From an uncultured Flavobacteriaceae bacterium (lineage in GTDB: Bacteria > Bacteroidota > Bacteroidia > Flavobacteriales > Flavobacteriaceae), in assembly GCA_937901915.1 (NCBI GenBank), contig CALGUD010000094.1, positions 1 through 23,033 on the forward strand: a stretch of DNA of 23,033 nucleotides, written 5' to 3'. A program made the translations under genes and the position numbers. Below are positions 1-7,238 of the stretch, one piece after another (position 1 is the first letter of the stretch; each line of letters begins with the position of its first letter). The notes under the pieces are model-generated. The model did no database searches. It had not been told where the DNA came from and saw only the letters and a program-made list of their open reading frames with translations.

Positions 1-40
1 TATATATTACATTTGACCAGACTTTATTTTAAATTTTCAA

Positions 41-68
41 TCGTACTTCGTAAATCGTAAATCTAAAA
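41..68. repeat. Degenerate heptamer tandem block at the 3' end of ggt
   Basis: Four consecutive 7-bp units are visible: TCGTACT (41-47), TCGTAAA (48-54 and 55-61) and TCTAAAA (62-68). The last unit covers the ggt stop codon (63-65, read as TAG on the minus strand) and its last Phe codon. The block belongs to the same class of short-word repeats as those at 5521, 10678-11032 and 16547-16792. Confidence 0.75.
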
Positions 69-1751
69 TCCAACAGCCGTATCATCCCCCCGTTTATCGG
101 CACCTGCTTCCAGTTTTCCGTTTTCCTGTACTAAAATAGCGTCAACTTTACCGATTATAACCATTTCATTTTCATCAATATTATAACCTATATCTTTAAG
201 TTTTACTTTAACTTCTTCCGAAAACCGGTTTGGTTCCATAATAATAACATCCGGCAGCCATTGATGATGAAAACGGGGAGCATTAACTGCCTCCTGCATG
301 GTCATTCCGAATTCATATACATTTAAGATAGTTTGCAGCACTGAGGTGATAATTGAAGAGCCTCCCGGGGTTCCCAGAACCATCCATAATTTACCATCTT
401 TTTCTACTATGGTCGGAGTCATACTACTTAACATTCTTTTTTCCGGTTCAATGCTATTGGCCGTAGCTCCAATAAGCCCAAACATATTTGGTGTACCGGG
501 TTTGGAACTGAAATCATCCATTTCATTATTCAAAAAGAAACCCAGTTCATCACAATAGAGCTTAGAACCGTAGGCCCCGTTAACGGTTGTAGTCACAGAA
601 ACTGCATTCCCAAACTGGTCAACAATAGAGTAATGGGTAGTTTCATTACTCTCCGTTATTTCAATGTTACCGTGTGATACTTCGGATGAAAGCGTAGGAG
701 CATCAAAAGAAAAATCTGCCATTCTCGCCTTTAAATATGCATCATTCAGCAACTGTGCTGTAGGGATATTAACAAAATCAGGATCCCCTAAAAAATAATT
801 CCTGTCTGCATAAGCCCTTCGCTCGGCTTCGGTAATTACCTGGATGGTTTTTGCTTTGTTATGTCCAAATTTGGATATATCATAAGGTTCAATCATTTTC
901 ATGATCTGTGCCAGGGTAATGCCACCACTACTTGGGGGCGACATGGAGATCACTTTCAATTCTTTATAATTGAAAACCACTGGCTTCCTCCATTTAACTT
1001 CATACTTTTCGAGGTCTTCAAGAGTTATATAGCCACCTTTCTCTTGAACAAATTTCACTAGTTTTTCGCCGGTTTTACCTTTATAAAACTCATTCCTACC
1101 GTTTTTTTGGATCCTTTTCAGGGTTTCGGCCAATGCCGGGTATTTTATGGTATCGTTTTTCTTAAAATCCCTTGCAAAAAAAGTACTGTCGCCGCTTACT
1201 TCCAGGATCTGTTTTTTATAGAATTTTAGGGTGCTGTCCTGTTTATGGGTAACCCTGACACCTCTTTCGGCAAGATCAATAGCGGGTTGAATAATTGTAT
1301 TAAAAGGAAGGCTTCCAAATTTTTTATGGACTTCAAAAATACCTGCTACAGTTCCCGGCACGGCGGTAGCTGTGGCCCCGTACCAGCTTTTGCCCGGAAT
1401 TACTTTTCCCAGAGAATCCAGGTACATATCCTTATATGATGCCAATGGTGCCTTTTCACGGTAATCCAGTGCGCCTATCTCGCCATTTTTTAGTCGGTAT
1501 ACCATAAATCCGCCTCCAGCCAAATTACCTGCATACGGGTATGCAACAGCTAAAGCCAGTTCGGTAGCAACCATAGCATCAAAAGCATTACCGCCCTGGG
1601 CAAGAATCTGAGTTCCTATTTCAGAAGCTTCACTTCGAGCGGAAACCACCATGGCCTTATCAGTGACCAATCCGGTAGCTCCTGTTATCTCTTTACTGCT
1701 CTTACACGAAAAAATAAGTACGCTAAGGATGGCTGTAAATACTCTTCTCAT
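63..1751 (-). CDS. ggt: Gamma-glutamyltransferase, lipoprotein form
   Basis: This enzyme transfers or hydrolyses the gamma-glutamyl group of glutathione and related peptides, normally outside the cytoplasm. It is made as a proenzyme that cleaves itself before a catalytic threonine. The 562-residue length is normal for the family. Residues 1-16 form a lipoprotein signal ending in LIFSC, so Cys16 is probably lipidated. Visible family signatures are REKAP (98-102, substrate carboxylate Arg98), the self-processing and nucleophile site TTHYS with Thr371, NNEMDDFS (408-415), a lid loop after PGTPN (418-422), LSSMTP (441-446) and GTPGGSS (460-466). The lid loop is present, as in Escherichia coli GGT. 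The start ATG overlaps the acpH stop codon by 4 bp, which suggests translational coupling. The stop codon lies inside a heptamer repeat. The family call is near certain; lipidation is inferred. Confidence 0.97.
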   Translation of the reverse strand: MRRVFTAILSVLIFSCKSSKEITGATGLVTDKAMVVSARSEASEIGTQILAQGGNAFDAMVATELALAVAYPYAGNLAGGGFMVYRLKNGEIGALDYREKAPLASYKDMYLDSLGKVIPGKSWYGATATAVPGTVAGIFEVHKKFGSLPFNTIIQPAIDLAERGVRVTHKQDSTLKFYKKQILEVSGDSTFFARDFKKNDTIKYPALAETLKRIQKNGRNEFYKGKTGEKLVKFVQEKGGYITLEDLEKYEVKWRKPVVFNYKELKVISMSPPSSGGITLAQIMKMIEPYDISKFGHNKAKTIQVITEAERRAYADRNYFLGDPDFVNIPTAQLLNDAYLKARMADFSFDAPTLSSEVSHGNIEITESNETTHYSIVDQFGNAVSVTTTVNGAYGSKLYCDELGFFLNNEMDDFSSKPGTPNMFGLIGATANSIEPEKRMLSSMTPTIVEKDGKLWMVLGTPGGSSIITSVLQTILNVYEFGMTMQEAVNAPRFHHQWLPDVIIMEPNRFSEEVKVKLKDIGYNIDENEMVIIGKVDAILVQENGKLEAGADKRGDDTAVGF

Positions 1752-2332
1752 AAAGATTCAAGTTTGTGTTTTGAAAAAGCAATAAGTTCATCAAAAAAAC
1801 TGGTAAACTCGGCTTCAAATTCGTCGTAGTGCCTTTCTAGTTCAACAATGGCAAGATTCATTTTAGATATGTTTTGTGTACGCCTGTTCATTCCATTCAA
1901 TACACGGGCAATACCATCTTTATTGGCATAATTCAATAACCAGTTATCAGCGATCATATAAGGCATTAATTTTTTTACATTAAGCGGAAGGATGTCATAA
2001 TGTATGCCTAAAAGGTTATAAAAGTCATTTGCAAACGTATCTAAGGGGACTTCCGAATAGTTTTTCCAGTTTTTTGCGAGGAAGTGATCATAAAAAATAT
2101 CCACAATTACACCGCTGTAATGGCTGTAATTAGCATGAAGTTTTTTTGTGCTTTTTCTTACGGTTGGGTGTGCATCGGTAAAAGTATCAATCCACCGGTG
2201 TAGCAATATACCCTTTTGAATTTCATCGGGATAGGTCATATATTTTTTCCCACGGATGCTGTCGGCCATAAAATTACCAACTTTAACCAGGGGTTTTTCA
2301 CCAGATAAATAAATGTGAGCAAGAAAATTCAT
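1748..2332 (-). CDS. acpH: Acyl carrier protein phosphodiesterase (DUF479)
   Basis: AcpH removes the 4'-phosphopantetheine arm from holo-ACP to give apo-ACP, and is a distant member of the HD phosphohydrolase superfamily. The 194-residue protein resembles E. coli AcpH along its length. It opens with MNFLAHIYLS and has Asp24 in the FMADSIRG segment, HRWID at 45-49 (His45, Asp49), Asp78 and Asp82-His83 in the DIFYDHFL segment, and VLNGM near residue 145. These His and Asp residues are the expected metal ligands. It is the first gene of a two-gene minus-strand unit with ggt (ATGA overlap). It is divergent from glmM across a 78-bp gap that carries possible promoters for both directions. No close functional link between ACP turnover and ggt is obvious. 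Confidence 0.93.
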   Translation of the reverse strand: MNFLAHIYLSGEKPLVKVGNFMADSIRGKKYMTYPDEIQKGILLHRWIDTFTDAHPTVRKSTKKLHANYSHYSGVIVDIFYDHFLAKNWKNYSEVPLDTFANDFYNLLGIHYDILPLNVKKLMPYMIADNWLLNYANKDGIARVLNGMNRRTQNISKMNLAIVELERHYDEFEAEFTSFFDELIAFSKHKLESL

Positions 2333-2359
2333 TGTTTAAATTTACGCATTCGTAACAAA

Positions 2360-2367
2360 CAAAACTA
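2360..2367 (-). promoter_or_regulatory. Putative -7 element for acpH-ggt
   Basis: TAGTTTTG on the minus strand fits the Bacteroidota -7 consensus TAnnTTTG, 27 bp upstream of the acpH ATG. A TTG lies 24 bp further upstream, slightly too far for an ideal -33 element. Moderate support only. Confidence 0.45.
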
Positions 2368-2378
2368 TCATGTAATTG

Positions 2379-2386
2379 TATATTTG
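2379..2386 (+). promoter_or_regulatory. Putative -7 element for glmM
   Basis: TATATTTG matches the Bacteroidota -7 consensus TAnnTTTG and lies 24 bp upstream of the glmM ATG. No clear TTTG -33 partner is visible, so support rests on this one element and its position in the divergent gap. Confidence 0.5.
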
Positions 2387-2410
2387 CACATCAATATAAA
2401 AAACTAACCA

Positions 2411-3799
2411 ATGACATTAATAAAATCAATTTCAGGAATACGGGGAACTATTGGAGGCCGGATAGGTGATAACTTAACCCCGGTTGATGCCGTGAAATTT
2501 GCATCAGCTTATGGAAGCTGGCTTAAAAAGCAGTCTAAAAAAGACAAATTAACTGTTGTAATAGGCAGGGATGCACGGCTTTCCGGTGAAATGATCCAGA
2601 ATTTGGTTTCTTCAACCCTGGTAGGGTTGGGAATAAATGTTATTGACCTTGGTTTGTCTACCACACCCACTGTAGAAATTGCAGTCCCTATGGAAAAAGC
2701 AGATGGAGGCATTATCCTTACCGCAAGCCACAATCCCAAGCAATGGAATGCTTTGAAGCTCTTAAATGCTGAAGGTGAATTTTTAAGTGGAAATAATGGC
2801 GCAGAAATACTTGAAATGGCCGAGAGTGGTGATTTTAGTTTTGCAGAAGTAGATGATTTAGGAACTGTAATTACAAATAATTTATACATTGATATTCATA
2901 TTGAAGAAGTACTAAACCTACCCCTGGTTGATGTGGCAAAAATCAAAGCTGCAAATTTTAAAGTGGTAGTAGATGGTGTTAATTCCACCGGAGGAATCGC
3001 CATCCCACAGTTATTGGAACAACTTGGTGTTGAAGTTATAAAATTGTACTGTGAGCCTACAGGGCATTTTCCACACAACCCGGAACCTCTAAAAGAGCAT
3101 TTAACGGATATTTCCAACCTGGTGGTTAAAGAAAAAGCACATCTGGGAATCGTAGTAGATCCTGATGTAGACAGGCTGGCTTTTATATGTAATGATGGCG
3201 AGATGTTTGGTGAAGAATATACGTTGGTAGCCTGTGCAGATTATGTTTTAAGTAAAACAAAGGGAAATACAGTCTCTAATATGTCATCTTCCCGTGCTTT
3301 AAGGGATGTAACAGAAAAGCATGGCGGGAGTTATGAAGCTTCGGCTGTAGGTGAGGTAAATGTGGTGGAAATGATGAAAAAAAATAAGGCAATTATAGGA
3401 GGTGAAGGAAACGGGGGTATTATTTATCCTGAAATCCATTACGGAAGGGATGCATTGGTTGGCGTAGCTTTGTTTTTAACACATTTGGCCAATCTTGGAA
3501 TTTCCGTAAGGGAATTAAGAGATTCTTATCCTTCATATTTTATGAGTAAAAAGAAAATTGAGCTTACCCCAACACTAGATGTGGATTTGATCCTGAAAAA
3601 GATGGAGGAGAAGTATTCTGATGAAAACATAACCACCATAGACGGTGTAAAGATTGATTTTCCTCAAAACTGGGTGCATTTGAGAAAATCAAATACAGAA
3701 CCTATAATACGCATTTATACGGAAGCTAAAAGTCAACAGGAAGCTGATAATTTAGCTGATAAGATTATTGGAGAAATAAAAGCGATTGCGGGAATTTAA
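2411..3799 (+). CDS. glmM: Phosphoglucosamine mutase-type phosphohexomutase
   Basis: Enzymes of this alpha-D-phosphohexomutase family move a phosphate between C6 and C1 of a sugar. The GlmM role, glucosamine-6-P to glucosamine-1-P, feeds UDP-GlcNAc for peptidoglycan and lipid A. All four active-site loops are seen in the 462 residues: TASHNP (104-109, phosphoserine Ser106), the metal loop DPDVDR (250-255), the sugar loop GEGNGG (331-336) and the phosphate loop RKSNTEP (425-431). The sugar loop and the Asn in SNTEP differ from the GEQSGH and SGTEP of E. coli GlmM and look more like archaeal-type PGM/PMM enzymes. The family is therefore certain but the substrate is less so; GlmM is the usual annotation for this Bacteroidota form. 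It is transcribed alone and ends 14 bp from the convergent acyltransferase gene. Confidence 0.9.
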   Translation: MTLIKSISGIRGTIGGRIGDNLTPVDAVKFASAYGSWLKKQSKKDKLTVVIGRDARLSGEMIQNLVSSTLVGLGINVIDLGLSTTPTVEIAVPMEKADGGIILTASHNPKQWNALKLLNAEGEFLSGNNGAEILEMAESGDFSFAEVDDLGTVITNNLYIDIHIEEVLNLPLVDVAKIKAANFKVVVDGVNSTGGIAIPQLLEQLGVEVIKLYCEPTGHFPHNPEPLKEHLTDISNLVVKEKAHLGIVVDPDVDRLAFICNDGEMFGEEYTLVACADYVLSKTKGNTVSNMSSSRALRDVTEKHGGSYEASAVGEVNVVEMMKKNKAIIGGEGNGGIIYPEIHYGRDALVGVALFLTHLANLGISVRELRDSYPSYFMSKKKIELTPTLDVDLILKKMEEKYSDENITTIDGVKIDFPQNWVHLRKSNTEPIIRIYTEAKSQQEADNLADKIIGEIKAIAGI

Positions 3800-3813
3800 T
3801 AACCTTTGGGAAG

Positions 3814-4707
3814 TTAATCCTTAAACTCGGCTGGCACTTTATTTTTGTGTTTAAACCGCTTGTGAGTCCACAGGTAATGCTCAGGCTTTGTGCGAATTTG
3901 ATTTTCCAGCATGTCGGTGAATTGATCCGTTATTGTATAATCCGGACATTCCTTGGGATTATCTGTAATAAGCTTAAAAGTAGCTTCATAATATCCCCGT
4001 TTTGGTTTTTGAATATCAATAAACACTACGGGGTAATCCAATTTTTTAGCCAGGAATTCCGGCCCGGTAATGACGGGCACTTTAATCCCCATAAATTCAC
4101 GCCAATAATGTGCTTTATGAGGCTGTGGACTCTGGTCACTGGCCATTCCATACGCTGCCAGTAAACCTTCTTCTTTATGCTCAACCATAGTAGCTATCGC
4201 TTCATGACGTGCAAGTAGTGATGAATTATGGTTCATTCGTATTTTTTTAACTAAACGGTCAAAATATTTATTTGCCAGGGGGGTATAAATAACAAATCCC
4301 TGGTGATTAACATGATACCCCATAGAAATTACCCATTCATAACTGGCATAATGACCACAAACAAAGATGATACTTTTGTTTAATTTTTCATATTCCTTTA
4401 CCAGTTCAATATTTGTAAATTTAAACCTGGATTTAATTTCTTTTTCTGATATGGTCAATGATTTTGCCATTTCGAGAAAAAGGTCACACATATGAACGTA
4501 AAATTTCTTTTCAATTGCTTTAATTTCTTCCAGAGACTTTTCAGGGAAAGAAAGCCGGAGATTTTTCCTTACCACTTTTTTACGATAACCAAAAACCCTG
4601 TAAATCCAAAAACGTACAAAGTCCGAATACCAGTAAAATAATCTAAAAGGGAGTATGGATATAAACCATATTAGAGGCAAAACAATAACATAAATAAGTA
4701 ATTGCAT
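3814..4707 (-). CDS. Lipid A biosynthesis acyltransferase, LpxL/HtrB family
   Basis: Proteins of this family sit on the inner membrane and transfer a secondary acyl chain from acyl-ACP to a lipid A precursor. The 297 residues begin with a hydrophobic anchor (about 3-20), followed by a basic stretch (40-51). The catalytic HX4E motif is His119 to Glu124 in the CGHYASYEW segment. Downstream are the conserved DQSPQP region (191-196), the FMGIKVPV segment (205-212) and a C-terminal HYLWTHKRFK (277-286). No second domain is present. The gene is convergent with glmM (14-bp gap, no terminator seen) and divergent from the rhomboid gene. A weak -7-like TATCTTCG lies at 4731-4738 on the minus strand. 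The family is clear; whether it acts early or late in lipid A acylation, or on another lipid, cannot be read from sequence. Confidence 0.93.
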   Translation of the reverse strand: MQLLIYVIVLPLIWFISILPFRLFYWYSDFVRFWIYRVFGYRKKVVRKNLRLSFPEKSLEEIKAIEKKFYVHMCDLFLEMAKSLTISEKEIKSRFKFTNIELVKEYEKLNKSIIFVCGHYASYEWVISMGYHVNHQGFVIYTPLANKYFDRLVKKIRMNHNSSLLARHEAIATMVEHKEEGLLAAYGMASDQSPQPHKAHYWREFMGIKVPVITGPEFLAKKLDYPVVFIDIQKPKRGYYEATFKLITDNPKECPDYTITDQFTDMLENQIRTKPEHYLWTHKRFKHKNKVPAEFKD

Positions 4708-4777
4708 TTAATAAATTATTTTTGAGCAGACGAAGATAAATTATTTAATATAATTTAAGGAATGATTAAATAAAATT

Positions 4778-4785
4778 TATATTTG
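4778..4785 (+). promoter_or_regulatory. Putative -7 element for the rhomboid gene
   Basis: TATATTTG matches TAnnTTTG and lies 22 bp upstream of the ATG at 4808. The -33 region is not convincing. Confidence 0.5.
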
Positions 4786-4807
4786 AAATCCAAACTGCAC
4801 AACACAA

Positions 4808-5452
4808 ATGAATTTAAGCATTGCTGTTATAATTATCATACTTTCCAACGTTATCATCTCATTTAAAGGATTTAATGATTTTAGTTTTTTTGAGCGATAT
4901 AAATTTAATATCGGAGCCATTAAAAAAGGCCAGCACATTCGCCATTTAAGTTCCGGATTTTTGCATGTTGATATTACCCATTTATTTTTTAACATGCTTA
5001 CCCTGTATTTTTTTGCCCCGGTAGTTATACACTATTTCGGCGATATTAAATTTGTGATTATATATTTTATAAGTCTTCTTTTTGGCAGTTTTTTGTCTCT
5101 GATATTTCATAAAGATGAATACCATTACAGTGCGGTGGGTGCCAGTGGGGCTGTAACGGGAATATTGTACGCCGCCATTTTATTACGACCCGATATGGAG
5201 CTGTATTTGTATTTTGCACTTCCTATTCCAGCTTATGTATTTGGTATTGCGTATTTACTATATTCTATTTACGGAATGAAAAGCAGGATAGGGAATATTG
5301 GCCACACTGCTCACTTTGGGGGTGCTATGGGCGGTTATGCCGCTACTTTAATTATGTATCCCGCGGTTATATATCAACACACATTAATGGTGATTCTTCT
5401 TGCTATCCCCATAGTAATTTTATTTGTACTGGAGAAAATGGGGAAGATATAG
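4808..5452 (+). CDS. Rhomboid-family intramembrane serine protease
   Basis: Rhomboids cut transmembrane helices inside the membrane using a Ser-His dyad. The 214-residue protein is a compact six-helix form. The catalytic serine motif GASGA is at 111-115 (Ser113), the catalytic His169 is in the HTAHFGG segment (166-172), and the oxyanion-side residues His58 and Asn62 are in HLFFN (58-62). Segments RHLSSGFLH (45-53) and the GGAMGGY helix (171-177) are also typical. There is no N-terminal cytosolic domain or zinc-finger extension. It is a single-gene unit with a promoter just upstream and a terminator directly after the stop codon. The substrate is unknown. The protease call is strong because all dyad and oxyanion positions are intact. 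Confidence 0.95.
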   Translation: MNLSIAVIIIILSNVIISFKGFNDFSFFERYKFNIGAIKKGQHIRHLSSGFLHVDITHLFFNMLTLYFFAPVVIHYFGDIKFVIIYFISLLFGSFLSLIFHKDEYHYSAVGASGAVTGILYAAILLRPDMELYLYFALPIPAYVFGIAYLLYSIYGMKSRIGNIGHTAHFGGAMGGYAATLIMYPAVIYQHTLMVILLAIPIVILFVLEKMGKI

Positions 5453-5486
5453 AGACCATCTAAAAATATCAGACGGTCTTTTTATT
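5453..5486 (+). terminator. Rho-independent terminator of the rhomboid gene
   Basis: AGACCATC (5453-5460) pairs with GACGGTCT (5472-5479), with a single internal mismatch and an 11-nt loop, followed by a T-rich tail. It starts immediately after the TAG stop codon. Confidence 0.8.
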
Positions 5487-5738
5487 TTAGGTCATATAGC
5501 TTCATTCTAACTCTGGGAAAAGTTATTAGTTAATGAGCTAAGAGTTAATTGGTTTTGATTTTAGAAAATTAAGCCCTTAAAGCTGCATTATTAAGGTTGT
5601 GATCTATTATTCAAACCGAATGATTTTGGTGCCAAATCATCGTAACTGGGTGGAAGAAGGTTTAATTTGACCTTGTTAATACTTGAATACTACATTAGTA
5701 CTCATGCTTAAAACTAAGGATCCTTAACTTTTTTATAC
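5487..5738. other. Non-coding gap between rhomboid gene and tRNA terminator
   Basis: No convincing coding frame is seen on either strand. It contains the heptamer block at 5521-5549 and a perfect 7-bp inverted repeat, ATGATTT (5620-5626) with AAATCAT (5634-5640), around a 7-nt loop. The inverted repeat lacks a T tract, so it is not an obvious terminator. No riboswitch or RNA family was recognised. Confidence 0.6.
5521..5549. repeat. Degenerate heptamer tandem block
   Basis: AGTTATT (5521-5527), AGTTAAT (5528-5534), a single G, AGCTAAG (5536-5542) and AGTTAAT (5543-5549) form four related 7-bp units with one inserted base. The block lies 68 bp after the rhomboid stop codon, beyond its terminator. 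Confidence 0.65.
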
Positions 5739-5762
5739 AAAAAAAACTGTCTTTTTAGACAG
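5739..5762 (-). terminator. Rho-independent terminator of tRNA-Gly
   Basis: CTGTCT (5747-5752) and AGACAG (5757-5762) form a perfect 6-bp stem with a 4-nt loop. Read on the minus strand, the hairpin is followed by eight Ts (5746-5739). It lies about 50 nt downstream of the tRNA 3' end. Confidence 0.85.
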
Positions 5763-5812
5763 CTTCAATTTGTTACCTTTTGGATAGAGGTTAAATTAAA
5801 ATAATTTTTTTG

Positions 5813-5885
5813 AGCGGGAGACGAGGTTCGAACTCGCGACATTCAGCTTGGAAGGCTGACGCTCTACCAACTGAGCTACTCCCGC
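5813..5885 (-). tRNA. trnG: tRNA-Gly (anticodon UCC)
   Basis: The minus strand folds into a complete 73-nt cloverleaf. The acceptor arm is GCGGGAG with CTCCCGC and discriminator U. The D stem is GCTC with GAGC, and the anticodon stem is TCAGC with GCTGA around the loop CTTCCAA, giving anticodon TCC. The T arm has the TTCGAAC loop, with one G-T wobble pair in its stem. No CCA is encoded. UCC reads GGA and GGG glycine codons. The gene has its own promoter (5913-5942) and terminator (5739-5762), so it appears to be a single-gene transcription unit placed after the tlpA-like gene terminator. Confidence 0.97.
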
Positions 5886-5912
5886 TTGTTTAATTTCAAT
5901 TTTTTGAAAGCG

Positions 5913-5942
5913 CAAATTTATAATTTTTTTTAAATGTTCAAA
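5913..5942 (-). promoter_or_regulatory. Bacteroidota-type promoter of tRNA-Gly
   Basis: On the minus strand, TTTG (5942-5939) and TAAATTTG (5920-5913) are separated by 18 bp. This matches the TTTG/TAnnTTTG promoter used by the primary sigma factor of Bacteroidota. The -7 element ends 27 bp before the mature tRNA 5' end. Confidence 0.8.
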
Positions 5943-5965
5943 TTGTATATTTAAAAAAATCAAAT

Positions 5966-5993
5966 AAAAAAAGATCCCTCTGTGTGAGGGACC
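5966..5993 (-). terminator. Rho-independent terminator of the TlpA-like gene
   Basis: On the minus strand GGTCCCTC and GAGGGATC form an 8-bp stem (one G-T pair) with a 5-nt loop, followed by seven Ts. It lies 24 bp after the stop codon of the 6018-7130 gene and separates it from the tRNA unit. Confidence 0.88.
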
Positions 5994-6017
5994 TTTCAAA
6001 ATTTTAAACAAAAAAGA

Positions 6018-7130
6018 TTATTTGTTAAGAAGTTCTGCAACTTTATCATATAAAGCCTGTCCTCTTAAATCTTTGGCAATTATTTTTCCCTCTGAATCCA
6101 GGAGATATGTAGCCGGAATAGATCTTATATTGTAGAGTTTAGCAATCGGGTCATTCCAATGCTGCAGGTTAGACACATGACTCCATGTTAAGCTATCTTC
6201 TTCAATAGCTTTTTTCCAATCTTCCGCTTTACGGTCAAGCGATACTCCTAATATATTAAGTCCTTTGTCATTATATTCATTGTAAAGTGCTACTAAATTC
6301 GGGTTTTCAACTCTGCAAGGCTTACACCATGCTGCCCAGAAATCTACAATAGTTACTTTTTCTAATGTTTCTTTTAATGCAATAACGCCTCCATCGGGTG
6401 TTGGCCCGGAGAATTCTGGAGCTATTGCTCCTTCTGTTAACCTGGTAGCCTCTTTAAGCTTAGTCCCTAAAGCTTTTCCTGTTTCTGTTTCTTTAACAGC
6501 AACACTCAATGAATCGTACAACGGTGAAATTTCTGCGGGAGTTTTAGAATTAGTTCCTAACATTTGTTCCATGATCAGCAAAGCCATATACGAATCCTGG
6601 TTAGATCTTATAAAATCCAGGTCATAGTTTTTGCCTTCTTCAATTATTTCAGCATATGTTTCATTCAAGGTAGTCATGGTGACTTCATCTCTCTGTTGCT
6701 TAGCTTGCTCAACCTGCTCCCTTATTGCTTTAACTTTCCCTCTGAGATTTGCCGAATTTGCAATGTAAGTTGCTAAATCATCATTAGAAGGTGTTCCTGA
6801 CAATTTAGACAAACCCATACTGTCTTTGTAAACTTCCATTTCAATATTACCTTCTTCCACTATAAATGGTAAAGCTGTCTGTATATCCTGAACATACAGG
6901 TAATGTAAACGAGGTTCTTCAACTTTGCCTTTAAATGAAAATTTTTCATTTTTCACTTCTGTAGTATCTACAGGTACGGGCCTGCCGTTTAGTATCTGTT
7001 GATGCAAATATACCTGCTTACCATCTTCTATACCCGCAATGGTCCCGCTTATTTCATATGTGTTTTCTTCAATTTTGTTACATGATATGAATGTAACCAT
7101 TGATAAAACTAAAATTAAGATTCTGTTCAT
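6018..7130 (-). CDS. TlpA-like thiol-disulfide lipoprotein with DUF4369 domain
   Basis: This is a periplasm-facing redox lipoprotein of a type common in Bacteroidota. The signal peptide ends in FISC, so Cys17 is the probable lipidation site. Residues 25-120 resemble the beta-rich DUF4369 domain, followed by a helical linker (about 125-230). A TlpA/AhpC-type thioredoxin domain occupies about 233-370. The redox centre is WCKPC (268-272, Cys269 and Cys272) and the cis-proline is Pro339 in the SIPATY segment. The CKPC centre and membrane tether suggest a reductase acting on periplasmic disulfides, for example in cytochrome maturation or repair of exported proteins; this role is inferred. The gene is a single unit, with a promoter at 7150-7178 and a terminator at 5966-5993. 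Confidence 0.93.
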   Translation of the reverse strand: MNRILILVLSMVTFISCNKIEENTYEISGTIAGIEDGKQVYLHQQILNGRPVPVDTTEVKNEKFSFKGKVEEPRLHYLYVQDIQTALPFIVEEGNIEMEVYKDSMGLSKLSGTPSNDDLATYIANSANLRGKVKAIREQVEQAKQQRDEVTMTTLNETYAEIIEEGKNYDLDFIRSNQDSYMALLIMEQMLGTNSKTPAEISPLYDSLSVAVKETETGKALGTKLKEATRLTEGAIAPEFSGPTPDGGVIALKETLEKVTIVDFWAAWCKPCRVENPNLVALYNEYNDKGLNILGVSLDRKAEDWKKAIEEDSLTWSHVSNLQHWNDPIAKLYNIRSIPATYLLDSEGKIIAKDLRGQALYDKVAELLNK

Positions 7131-7149
7131 TATACTATGTTATTTTTTA

Positions 7150-7178
7150 CAAAGTTAAGCTTTAAGTCGTAATTCAAA
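7150..7178 (-). promoter_or_regulatory. Bacteroidota-type promoter of the TlpA-like gene
   Basis: On the minus strand, TTTG (7178-7175) and TAACTTTG (7157-7150) are separated by 17 bp, a good match to TTTG/TAnnTTTG. The -7 element ends 19 bp before the ATG, giving a short leader. Confidence 0.78.
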
Positions 7179-7187
7179 AATGAAATA

Positions 7188-7217
7188 ACAAAAAAGCCTT
7201 CAAATTGAAGGCTTTTT
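7188..7217 (-). terminator. Rho-independent terminator, probably bidirectional
   Basis: GCCTTC (7196-7201) and GAAGGC (7207-7212) form a stem that extends through A/T pairs on both sides. T tracts follow on either strand. It lies about 22 bp after the stop codon of the 7239-7709 gene. Confidence 0.88.
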
Positions 7218-7238
7218 AATTTTACAGATTTATACATT

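Noticed and set aside
4708..4807. A 72-codon minus-strand open frame across 4777-4995 as a small gene
   Set aside because: Most of it lies antisense to the rhomboid coding sequence and it crosses the rhomboid promoter; no conserved features.
5620..5640. Perfect 7-bp inverted repeat as a terminator or operator
   Set aside because: It has no T tract on either strand and no adjacent promoter or start codon; it is mentioned only as part of the gap description.
5796..6011. A 71-codon minus-strand open frame over the tRNA gene
   Set aside because: It reads through tRNA-Gly, its promoter and the upstream terminator; the peptide contains the translated tRNA and has no family features.
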